DNA of 23,538 nt, from the IMG/VR virus record IMGVR_UViG_3300034018_001774, positions 1-23,538 of that record; one strand, 5' to 3'. This document shows, piece by piece, positions 5,229-11,919 of the stretch. The DNA is from a virus. The notes under the pieces were generated by a model. The model worked only from the letters and a program-made list of their open reading frames with translations. It did no database searches and was not told where the DNA came from. The first letter of the stretch is position 1. Every line of letters starts with the position of its first letter. The position numbers and the translations under genes were made by a program.

Positions 5229-5250
5229 TGCCGAGATTATGCCGGATAGA
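5229..5250 (+). repeat. Candidate integrase arm-type site, right copy
   Basis: TGCCGAGATTATGCCGGATAGA matches the left copy at 5000-5021 at 20 of 22 positions and lies in the same orientation on the other side of the tRNA core. It overlaps the last codons and stop (5237-5239) of the endolysin gene, so the coding sequence and the site share bases. Confidence 0.6.
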
Positions 5251-5695
5251 CCGCCGCCGGCAACTCAAAATGCGGCCCGTCAAGGAACGGCTTGCGCCCC
5301 GCCGAGCGCCGTTCCGCCGCATAGGCATCCTGTGCGGACTTAGCGCCGCCCTTCGGCCAATCCTGCACGGACCGCCCCCATGCGCCGCCCCAGATGAGGG
5401 GCACACCCTCTTTCCGGGCCGCGTCCGCAATGGCGTCCGCCAATGGGAAGAAATGCTTCCAATCCCAGGACACAGCGCCGTCCACCACCGGGGCTAGGTC
5501 CACCGCGTGCCCGGTCAGGTGGCGGCTGTTCATCGTCTGCGATGCGCCAGACGCCACTAGGTCGCGCTGACGCTCTTGTGAGCGCAGCCCTTCCACCACC
5601 CGAAACGCCACGCCGCCCTCCGCCGCGCGCCGCACCACCCGCACAAGATCAGGATGCACCCCAGCCAGGCGCAATTCGCACCGGGCGGAGATCAC
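5237..5695 (-). CDS. Endolysin, M15-family L-Ala-D-Glu type peptidase
   Basis: The product has 152 residues, the size of T5-type endolysins. It carries the M15 signature SRHLTGHAVDLAP with zinc ligands His59 and Asp66, and LDGPHFEL with catalytic Asp139 and zinc ligand His142. The D-x-x-H spacing matches the T5 endolysin (Asp130/His133). The front part (GVHPDLVRVVRRAAEGGVAF, RSQERQRDLV) is also typical of this family. It should cut peptidoglycan peptide cross-bridges at lysis. No signal peptide is visible, so release would depend on the holin encoded just upstream. The start overlaps the holin stop (ATGA). It is the last gene of the late operon and converges on integrase across the candidate attP. 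Confidence 0.88.
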   Translation of the reverse strand: MISARCELRLAGVHPDLVRVVRRAAEGGVAFRVVEGLRSQERQRDLVASGASQTMNSRHLTGHAVDLAPVVDGAVSWDWKHFFPLADAIADAARKEGVPLIWGGAWGRSVQDWPKGGAKSAQDAYAAERRSAGRKPFLDGPHFELPAAVYPA

Positions 5696-6093
5696 CGCGC
5701 CACCCCGCGCAGCTTCTCAAACGTCCGCAATCCGCCGATGCCCAGCATGGCCAGGACCAGCTCGAACAGGTGATCAAACTGAATGGCCGGCAGCTCGGCA
5801 CGGATGCCCAGCACCACCAGCGCCCAGGATGCAATCGGCGCCAGAACAAATGCCCAGGCTAGCCCGGCGGCGCAGACCCAGCCGATCGATGGCCGCCACC
5901 CGGCAACGAATACGTTGGAATGCGCGGCCTCCACCTTATTGACCTCGACCTGTGCCATTGCAGCCGCGTTTGCAGCCGTCACAAGCTGCTGCTCCATCTC
6001 CGCCTTGGCGCGTTCAGCCGCCGCGCGGTCAGGGATTAGCCGGTCAATTAGCGTGCCCAGGGCGGGCAGTAGGGCGGTGATTACGGGGATCAC
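5692..6093 (-). CDS. Holin of the 3TM (GTA-type) family
   Basis: The product has 133 residues. It has a hydrophobic N-terminus (about 2-20, IPVITALLPALGTLIDRLI), a charged Ala-rich helix (24-60, RAAAERAKAEMEQQLVTAAN), the family hallmark GWRPSIGW (65-72) running into a TM segment (to about 96), and a last TM segment (about 108-122). This order is that of the three-TM holin family found in gene transfer agents and alphaproteobacterial phages. It would make the inner-membrane holes that release the endolysin. The start is GTG 6093 with GAGGAGG 8 nt upstream. The endolysin follows directly with a 4-nt overlap. Confidence 0.85.
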   Translation of the reverse strand: MIPVITALLPALGTLIDRLIPDRAAAERAKAEMEQQLVTAANAAAMAQVEVNKVEAAHSNVFVAGWRPSIGWVCAAGLAWAFVLAPIASWALVVLGIRAELPAIQFDHLFELVLAMLGIGGLRTFEKLRGVAR

Positions 6094-6096
6094 GGG

Positions 6097-6327
6097 TCAA
6101 TCCTCCTCGCTATCGGTTTCAACGTCGGGAAAAAGCGCATCGTCAGCGCAGGAAATCAGCCCAACCGCGAGCGCCTTGCTCTGCGGCACCGTGGCGACCT
6201 CAATCCCTTTGTCGCCTTCCCAAATCAGCATCGCGACGCGCGCGCCATTGGCTATCGCTTCCTCGACATGGAAGCGCAGCGCGGCGGCGAAGGGGTTATT
6301 CTCGGGCGGCTTGCGGCTTGCGGTCAT
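6097..6327 (-). CDS. Hypothetical protein, 76 residues
   Basis: I choose ATG 6327 because it overlaps the upstream stop (ATGA) and has GGAGG 4 nt before it; an in-frame ATG 54 nt upstream would run into the previous gene. The product (ASRKPPENNPFAAALRFHVE, ARVAMLIWEGDKGIEVATVP) looks like a small alpha/beta protein with an acidic tail (VETDSEED). No family recognised. It sits between the metallophosphoesterase pair and the holin, so it may belong to the lysis cassette, but it has no lipobox or TM segment expected of a spanin. Confidence 0.65.
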   Translation of the reverse strand: MTASRKPPENNPFAAALRFHVEEAIANGARVAMLIWEGDKGIEVATVPQSKALAVGLISCADDALFPDVETDSEED

Positions 6328-6563
6328 GGTGCCTCCATCATGGATTGAATGCGCGCGACCAAGCCCCAAGCCTGATCGCAACCAAAAACAGTTGCACGTT
6401 GTTTTGCCGCCTCACCAAAAGCAGCGCCAAGCGCAAATTGCAGGCTTAGAAAATCTATCGCCCCGCCCGATTGCGCCAGTTGCGTCATCGCGGCGGTCAC
6501 AATGGCGTCCCGCTGGTCGCGCCAGCTTTCCGCATCGGCAAGGCGCGCTTCAATATCAGCCAC
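6324..6563 (-). CDS. Hypothetical protein, 79 residues
   Basis: The product is small and mostly helical, beginning MADIEARLADAESWRDQRDA. Its middle (QLAQSGGAIDFLSLQFALGAAFGEAA) is moderately hydrophobic but not clearly membrane spanning. It overlaps the end of the metallophosphoesterase gene by 8 nt and the next gene by 4 nt, so it belongs to the same transcript. No motif or family recognised; no signal peptide. Confidence 0.6.
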   Translation of the reverse strand: MADIEARLADAESWRDQRDAIVTAAMTQLAQSGGAIDFLSLQFALGAAFGEAAKQRATVFGCDQAWGLVARIQSMMEAP

Positions 6564-7566
6564 GGCCCGCCTTCACTCTCACGCGCCCGGCTACAGGCTC
6601 ACCACGGAACCATGCCGCGCCGTTCACCACTTCGCATGGCTCCGGCGTCATCAACTCGCCGTCTTTCCATGTCAGCACAATGAAGCCCGGCTGCTGCTGG
6701 CCAGGCTGCGCCAAGCGGTAATTGAAACAAGGCCAAGCCGGATCGCCGATCATGCCGCACTGCACACCCCAAAGGCGCCGGGTCCAATTATTCCAGGGCT
6801 TCACCTCAAGCGCATGAGTGTCGCCGCTGATAACCGTGCGGGCAGATTTCATGGCATTGTTGTAACCGGCATGAATTCCGTTATGGAACCGATGCACAAA
6901 TGAGACATTATCGCCAACGTCCAAGCGCCAGCACATGCGCCAGTCTTGGAACCAATCGGCAAGCGTGAAAGCGCCCATGCCCTCAAACGCGGCGGCATGG
7001 GCTGCCAGGTATTTGTCAAAGCGGTCATCGTGATTTCCGCGTATCCAGTAGCATTCAGGGTCGCCCGCCGCTTCGCGCAAATCGCGCAAATGCGTCTGCC
7101 CGGCAGCGAGTTCGTCTTTCACCTTGGGCTTCGATACGTCCGACCACATGAGCGGCAAATGGCGTGAGGTGCTGCCCATGTCCAAAGCATCGCCAACACA
7201 AAATAAAAAACCCGGCTTCAGGTGCCGGGCTAAGATAAGAAGCGCTTCATGTGCGAGACTTCGAGGCTGTATCAAGCTTGTCCAGTGGCAGTCAGAAAAG
7301 GCAAGCGCGGTGCCGTTTTGGATTGGCGGCAGATTGATTACCAATTCACTTCGGGCAGCCTGTGGGGCTTCCACAACCGGCGTATGGGCAAGGCTTTTCG
7401 GATGGTGCCGCACATCCGGCAAGGCAAGATCCGTCATTGCTTGCGTGTAGTATTTTCTTATGGTGGTGTAGGGAATGCCGGTTGCCTTGGACGCGACGTT
7501 TATCGCGCCGTGTTCCTTCACCGCCGCATGAGCGTGCAGCAGTTTTTCGCGCAACGCGTCGTGCAT
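6556..7566 (-). CDS. Metallophosphoesterase with N-terminal HTH domain
   Basis: The product has 336 residues. Residues about 12-44 (AHAAVKEHGAINVASKATGI, PYTTIRKYYTQAM) form a Fis/psq-like helix-turn-helix. From residue 85 comes a calcineurin-like phosphoesterase: SDCHW (Asp92, His94), GDALD (Asp126), RGNHDDR (Asn178, His179), His225/His228 in VHRFHNGIHAG, and SGDTHALE (His251). The canonical GHxH is GDxH here, with the first His replaced by Asp249. Such enzymes hydrolyse phosphodiesters or phosphomonoesters with two metals; the substrate is unknown. HTH plus phosphoesterase suggests a nucleic-acid target (inference). The ATG overlaps the previous stop (TAATG). It is placed oddly, late in the operon between tail tip and lysis genes. 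Confidence 0.82.
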   Translation of the reverse strand: MHDALREKLLHAHAAVKEHGAINVASKATGIPYTTIRKYYTQAMTDLALPDVRHHPKSLAHTPVVEAPQAARSELVINLPPIQNGTALAFSDCHWTSLIQPRSLAHEALLILARHLKPGFLFCVGDALDMGSTSRHLPLMWSDVSKPKVKDELAAGQTHLRDLREAAGDPECYWIRGNHDDRFDKYLAAHAAAFEGMGAFTLADWFQDWRMCWRLDVGDNVSFVHRFHNGIHAGYNNAMKSARTVISGDTHALEVKPWNNWTRRLWGVQCGMIGDPAWPCFNYRLAQPGQQQPGFIVLTWKDGELMTPEPCEVVNGAAWFRGEPVAGRVRVKAGRG

Positions 7567-9470
7567 TATATCCGCTCCGTGACAAGAAAGCTGCGCTCAT
7601 TGATATTGTAAGCGGTCATGACAGTGCCGGAATTGCCGCCCGGCTCGTTCAATGCGCCCCACAAGGCGCGGCGGTTGCGCTCGGCCAAGCCATCCGCAAT
7701 GTCAGGGATGACAAGCCCATCGCCGGCCGCGCCAAGCACGCGCACCAATTCGCGGTGAGAGGCTTTGACTTCGGCGTCTGACAGCACCGGTAAGGTGAAG
7801 CGCGCATAGCGTGGATTGGCGATGGCCGGCACGGGGAATTCAGCCCCGGTGAAGGGGTTTCGGTCGCGCCGGTCAAGCATGAGGCGCCCTTCCTCGATAC
7901 CGTAAGCGATGCTGCGAATGGTTCGCCACAGCGCCCCCGCCGCCAGCACGCCAATGTCTGTGTAAGCAGCCGCAGGGTTGTCGATGTCGATGCGTAGGTA
8001 CCGCCCCAAGGCAGGCGCTGGCAGGGTCAGGATCACATTGCCCTGGTTGGCGTCTTCCGCTTCGGCTGCGATGGTGCCGGTGTCGCCCGTGACTTCGCCG
8101 GGCACCAGCGATGATCCTGTGCCGGACAGGGCGACAAGCTGCGCATTCGAAAGCCGCGTTGGGTAATAGGCAAGGCGGCTGATCCAGCCGTTACAAGACT
8201 GACTCCCACCCAGAAAGGTTCCTATTCTCATGCTGGTCAAGCCAATCGGAACGGAACCTAATGTATCAACAATAGGTGCTGCACCATTCAACGAAGTGGC
8301 AAAATTATTGACTTGATAAGCTAATATCTTTTTGTTCAAACGATCATTAACGCCAGCACCAACCTCCAAAAGTAGAGCAACTTGACTTGCGGCGCCTTGT
8401 CTAATTGCGGCTATTTGACTTACGGGATCTGTATAAAGACCAATAAACTCATCAAAGGTTCCGTTAGAAAAACTAACTTCAAATTGATTAAATCCAACAA
8501 ATGGTCGCCGATATTCAACTAATATGGTGCCTTCGTTTGGATTAAACCAAGGCGTGAGCGTGTTGACTGTTGCGTTATCAGCCGCCCGCGCCACCGATGC
8601 TGCATTGGTAATGATCGGGCTGGTAGGGGCGCCTGCAACCTCACATTGCGCCACATCAACCGCGATCACATCGCCATTGGTCCCAAGCCGGAAGCCAATC
8701 ACTGGGTTTGCTACCGTAGCGGCTGGCACATTGAAACGCTGCCACGCGGCGGTTAGCGTGATGGCCGTCCAAGTCACGCCGTTGTCCTGCGTAATATCCA
8801 CCGGGCCGGTGCCAGTGATGCGATGAGCAAAGAAGCTGCTGACATGCGTGGCGCTTGCCGATGTGATGGTTTGCAGCGCCGTCCCGTTACCAGCCGTGGC
8901 GGTCAGGCGCGATGCACTATTGGCCGCGCCGTTAATGCCGGTGACATTTAGCGCGGCAGTGATGTTGGTCTTGACCCAGGCGGCATTTGTTAAGTCGCGC
9001 GAATACAGCGCAATGTTTGAACTACCGCCTTCAATCAACAACCCGCGCGCCTGAAGCGTGGCAGGATCATAGTCAAAGCGCGGCTCGTTCGTGCTGGCCT
9101 GCACCAGATTGCCCGCGCCATTAAAATACCAAGCGTTAGACGCCCGCGTGAAGCTAATCCGCGGATCAAGCGCACCGCTCAGGAAATTAAGCGCGAGTGA
9201 TGGATCGGCTTCCACAAGCGCCGCGTCAGGCCCAACACGCGCCCGCACTGTGGCGCCAGCACCAAGCGTCGTGGAAATCAGCGCGGCGCAGTCCACGGAT
9301 TTACTGCTACCCAAATCAATCATAATGGTGGCCGCGCTGCCCATCAGGCGCGTGCGGCGGCGCGGTTGCGCGTCTTGCAGGTTGCTCAAAGGCAAGGTGC
9401 CCACGCTTGCTTCTGCGCTGGCCAGCGTGGCGCCCTGCACCACATTGTCATACAGGAATGCGCCCGGCAT
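7566..9470 (-). CDS. Tail tip/receptor-binding protein with LamG-like insertion
   Basis: I choose ATG 9470 (634 residues) because it overlaps the previous stop (TGATG) behind a G-rich ribosome binding site; GTG 9485 is a weaker alternative. Residues about 1-85 (LYDNVVQGATLASAEASVGT, IMIDLGSSKSVDCAALI) and about 450-634 (GRYLRIDIDNPAAAYTDIGV, RNPFTGAEFPVPAI, YNINERSFLVTERI) look like one structural protein interrupted in the middle. The insert starts with FTRASNAWYFNGAGNLV and LLIEGGSSNIALYSRDLTNA, a pattern seen in phage spike and fibre proteins. It ends with a jelly-roll of LamG/concanavalin type (GTILVEYRRP, GWISRLAYYPTRLSNAQL). That part (about 8200-8550) is clearly AT-richer than its flanks. 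It is probably a carbohydrate- or receptor-binding module. Confidence 0.7.
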   Translation of the reverse strand: MPGAFLYDNVVQGATLASAEASVGTLPLSNLQDAQPRRRTRLMGSAATIMIDLGSSKSVDCAALISTTLGAGATVRARVGPDAALVEADPSLALNFLSGALDPRISFTRASNAWYFNGAGNLVQASTNEPRFDYDPATLQARGLLIEGGSSNIALYSRDLTNAAWVKTNITAALNVTGINGAANSASRLTATAGNGTALQTITSASATHVSSFFAHRITGTGPVDITQDNGVTWTAITLTAAWQRFNVPAATVANPVIGFRLGTNGDVIAVDVAQCEVAGAPTSPIITNAASVARAADNATVNTLTPWFNPNEGTILVEYRRPFVGFNQFEVSFSNGTFDEFIGLYTDPVSQIAAIRQGAASQVALLLEVGAGVNDRLNKKILAYQVNNFATSLNGAAPIVDTLGSVPIGLTSMRIGTFLGGSQSCNGWISRLAYYPTRLSNAQLVALSGTGSSLVPGEVTGDTGTIAAEAEDANQGNVILTLPAPALGRYLRIDIDNPAAAYTDIGVLAAGALWRTIRSIAYGIEEGRLMLDRRDRNPFTGAEFPVPAIANPRYARFTLPVLSDAEVKASHRELVRVLGAAGDGLVIPDIADGLAERNRRALWGALNEPGGNSGTVMTAYNINERSFLVTERI

Positions 9471-11029
9471 CAGCCTGCCCCCCACAAGGTTATCTCAATC
9501 CGCCGCGCGGTCAGGTTTTCACGCCAGCCAACCACCACGCCGGTAAAGCCGTTATCAAACCCAAACGCCGGATAGGTGACGCGGCCAATCTGGCCAATTT
9601 CCACCTGGCCCAGCAGCCGGTCTGTCAGCACCCGCACCATACGCGGGCCAGCCTCCAAAACCGTGCGCCATTTGGCGGCACGCGCCAGGGCTTCCGCTTC
9701 GGTCCAATACGCGGACGGGAAGGCGATTTCGCGCTGCTGCGCCACGCGGGAAGTGATGACGCCGCTTTCAGAACGGGCGAAGCTGCCTTCCTGCCCCAAC
9801 CGTTGCCGGTCAGCCGCCGATACCGCGCCCGCGATATTGGATAGCGGCGCATAATTACGCTGCCACCGCACTGCCACCGCGCGCGGCAAAGGGCGCAGAT
9901 TGGCGGGCAATGGCAAAGGCTCACAGGCCAGAATGCAGGCTGACGGCAGATCGAATTGCGCGGTGTCTGTCGCCAGCGGGTCTGCCAAGCGAATGCGCCC
10001 GCCGCGGCCGGATGCCAGCATGGCGCCTGACCCGGCCAGGATTTCTTCCGCCGCCGCAAGCGCGCTGGTGACGGTAGCAGTCTGGTGAAAGCCAATAATG
10101 CCGGGCAAATCCACTTCGGCAAAACCCCAGGCGGTATCATCGAATTCGCTTTGCGCGTATCCGGCGCCCAAGGTTTGCAGCATCCGCCGCAACACGGTGC
10201 CAGTGCTATTCACATAGAAGGGCACGTTATCGCCGCGCAAATCGGCCGTCACGTCGCCATCCGGCGCACCGCCAAGCTGGAACATGCCCAGCGCCGGCCA
10301 ATCCCGCGCCTGCCCTACGGTTGGCGTGCCACTGGTGATGATGGATTGCGACACGCCACGGATGCGCACCACATCATGGCCTTCAACCGCGCGCCAATGG
10401 CTTTGATAGGTTGGCAGGCTACCGGCGCCTAAATCCACATTGCCCAGGAACACCGGGGCGATATTGAACACCTGGCCGAGCGTCACAGGCTTGGGCCTGC
10501 CCTTCAGTTCCGCCCCGCCTTCCTGCCCGCCGGTGCCTTGATACAGCACCGCTTGCAGGGGTGTCGCCATGCGTTCCGTCACGTCACCCAGCGCCATACG
10601 CGCGGCGAATTCGCCCGTGCGGTCTATGCTGCGCAGCACGCCCGTGAAAGGCACAGCCGCAGCGGCGAGCGTGGTGCCAAAATCCGTGGCGCGAGCATCC
10701 ACCACCGGAAGCGACAGCACCCGCACAGCGCGGCCATCTGCCACGCCATACCGCGCCAGATCGGCGCTGAAGCCATCACCGTCGGCCAGGGCTACCTCAG
10801 ACACCGCAAGGGCCACGCGCCCGCCCACGGCCAGCGCATCGGCGGCGGATTGGCCTATTTCAATATCGCCCAGGATGCGCGGCTCGAAATAAGTGGTGGC
10901 AGGCGTATCGCTTGCAGCCGAGACAAACCCCGCCGAGGCCAGGCGCAGCGTGGCGATGTTCTGCGGTGAGACAAACGCATCTGGGATGAAGGCCGGGGCC
11001 ATTACGCCAGGCGCATCAAATGCCATCAT
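9470..11029 (-). CDS. Tail tip / hub-like structural protein, 519 residues
   Basis: This is a 519-residue protein with no signal peptide or TM segment. It is beta-rich, with segments such as YFEPRILGDIEIGQSAADAL, VPFTGVLRSIDRTGEFAARM and the C-terminal FTGVVVGWRENLTARRIEIT. Size, beta content and location among fibre and tip genes suggest a hub or central tip component, but I cannot name a family with certainty. Two ATGs are in tandem (11029, 11026). The first overlaps the upstream stop (TAATG). The downstream tip protein overlaps its TGA, so the two are coupled. The N-terminal peptide DAPGVMAPAFIPD resembles the start of the adjacent 51-residue protein. Confidence 0.6.
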   Translation of the reverse strand: MMAFDAPGVMAPAFIPDAFVSPQNIATLRLASAGFVSAASDTPATTYFEPRILGDIEIGQSAADALAVGGRVALAVSEVALADGDGFSADLARYGVADGRAVRVLSLPVVDARATDFGTTLAAAAVPFTGVLRSIDRTGEFAARMALGDVTERMATPLQAVLYQGTGGQEGGAELKGRPKPVTLGQVFNIAPVFLGNVDLGAGSLPTYQSHWRAVEGHDVVRIRGVSQSIITSGTPTVGQARDWPALGMFQLGGAPDGDVTADLRGDNVPFYVNSTGTVLRRMLQTLGAGYAQSEFDDTAWGFAEVDLPGIIGFHQTATVTSALAAAEEILAGSGAMLASGRGGRIRLADPLATDTAQFDLPSACILACEPLPLPANLRPLPRAVAVRWQRNYAPLSNIAGAVSAADRQRLGQEGSFARSESGVITSRVAQQREIAFPSAYWTEAEALARAAKWRTVLEAGPRMVRVLTDRLLGQVEIGQIGRVTYPAFGFDNGFTGVVVGWRENLTARRIEITLWGAG

Positions 11030-11184
11030 TATTCGGCCGCCTTCACTGTGATTTCCACCAGCACCACCACCGCGCCGGGCTGGCCGCCAAGCGTCAGCGC
11101 GGGCCGTGTGGCAAACCCCGCATTGGACATGCCCGCCGCAAGGATGGCAGGCGCGTCCATGCCGGGTGCGTCATCTGCGAGCAT
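11029..11184 (-). CDS. 51-residue hypothetical protein of the tail module
   Basis: Found by reading the gap: ATG 11184 to TAA 11029-11031, preceded by AAAGGGG. It begins MLADDAPGMDAPAILAAGMS and ends with a beta-like stretch GAVVVLVEITVKAAE. It overlaps the upstream membrane protein by 14 nt, and its stop overlaps the next start (TAATG). The segment DAPGMDAPAILA resembles DAPGVMAPAFIPD at the start of the next protein, so the two may share a binding sequence. Function unknown. Confidence 0.6.
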   Translation of the reverse strand: MLADDAPGMDAPAILAAGMSNAGFATRPALTLGGQPGAVVVLVEITVKAAE

Positions 11185-11572
11185 TGCCAGCCCCTTTCAA
11201 GCGCAGCGTTGTGCCCCACCAAAGGCCGATGACAGCGGCCAAAACCGCCACGATGAAAAGCAGCGCCAGCCCTTCGGCAATCGCCACCGCTACAGCCGCG
11301 CCGCTGGTGACGAAAAGCGCATCCTGCACACAATCCCGCGCCGCTGCCCAAGATGGTGCGCGGCAGAAATCAGGCAGTTCCTTTGCCAACGCATAGCCAA
11401 GCGCCGCCGTGGCGAAAGCCCAGCCGGGCGGCAATACAAACAGCAAGCCGCCCGCGATAACCGCGCCGATCATGGCGTGCGCCATTTGCCCGGCGCACCA
11501 CAAAAACCAGTGGTCACGTTGCGCGCTTGGCGTGTTGAGTTCCGCCAGAATTAGGCGCAGCGTTTTCATCAA
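11171..11572 (-). CDS. Membrane protein, about three TM segments
   Basis: The product has 133 residues. The N-terminus (KTLRLILAELNTPSAQRDHW) is amphipathic. Hydrophobic stretches lie at about 30-47 (MAHAMIGAVIAGGLLFVL), 50-63 and a long one at 84-118 (LFVTSGAAVAVAIAEGLALL continuing through FIVAVLAAVIGLWWG). ATG 11572 overlaps the previous stop (ATGA); a second ATG follows at once. A membrane protein here, among tail fibre genes and far from the holin at 5692, could be a second holin or antiholin, or an exclusion factor; no motif decides. It is not part of the virion by sequence alone. Confidence 0.6.
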   Translation of the reverse strand: MMKTLRLILAELNTPSAQRDHWFLWCAGQMAHAMIGAVIAGGLLFVLPPGWAFATAALGYALAKELPDFCRAPSWAAARDCVQDALFVTSGAAVAVAIAEGLALLFIVAVLAAVIGLWWGTTLRLKGAGNARR

Positions 11573-11919
11573 ACACTTATTGCCGATGCCGCAACGAACA
11601 TTTCATCAAGCTGCGCATTGGTTAGGTTCAGTTGCGCGCCAATGGCGGCAATCAGCGCCGACTCACGCGGGAAGATGGTGGTGTATTCCCACGCCTGCCA
11701 TTCCACCCCGCCAAGTGCGCGCAACGTATCATCCACATCTTGGAACAGGCTGCGGCCCGCCGCGCTGCCCGGCATGTTCATCAGCAGGGCGCGGGCTTGG
11801 AAGTTGGTGACTTCACGCGGGATAAGCGCCGGCGGCGCCGGCGGTATCTCCGCGATTTCTTCCGGCGTCATATCGCGCTCAATGGCGCCGTTGGCGTTGA
11901 CTTCCAGAACCTTCATCAT
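11569..11919 (-). CDS. Small fibre-associated protein, 116 residues
   Basis: The product starts with a beta strand (MMKVLEVNANGAIERDM), a Pro-rich segment (IPPAPPALIPREVTN), then helices: FQARALLMNMPGSAAGRSLF, GGVEWQAWEYTTIFPRESAL and IAAIGAQLNLTNAQLDEMFV. Short proteins with this VTNFQARAAL...WEYA...RDSALVAALA...LT..QLD pattern commonly follow tail fibre genes in phages and may be chaperones or fibre-bound proteins (pattern recalled, role not proven). It overlaps the fibre gene by 4 nt. Confidence 0.68.
   Translation of the reverse strand: MMKVLEVNANGAIERDMTPEEIAEIPPAPPALIPREVTNFQARALLMNMPGSAAGRSLFQDVDDTLRALGGVEWQAWEYTTIFPRESALIAAIGAQLNLTNAQLDEMFVAASAISV

Noticed and set aside
5783-6721. 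Plus-strand open frame of 312 codons
   Set aside because: Antisense to holin, two small genes and the end of the phosphoesterase; Ser/Ala/Arg-rich with no motif. The minus-strand genes are coupled and recognisable.
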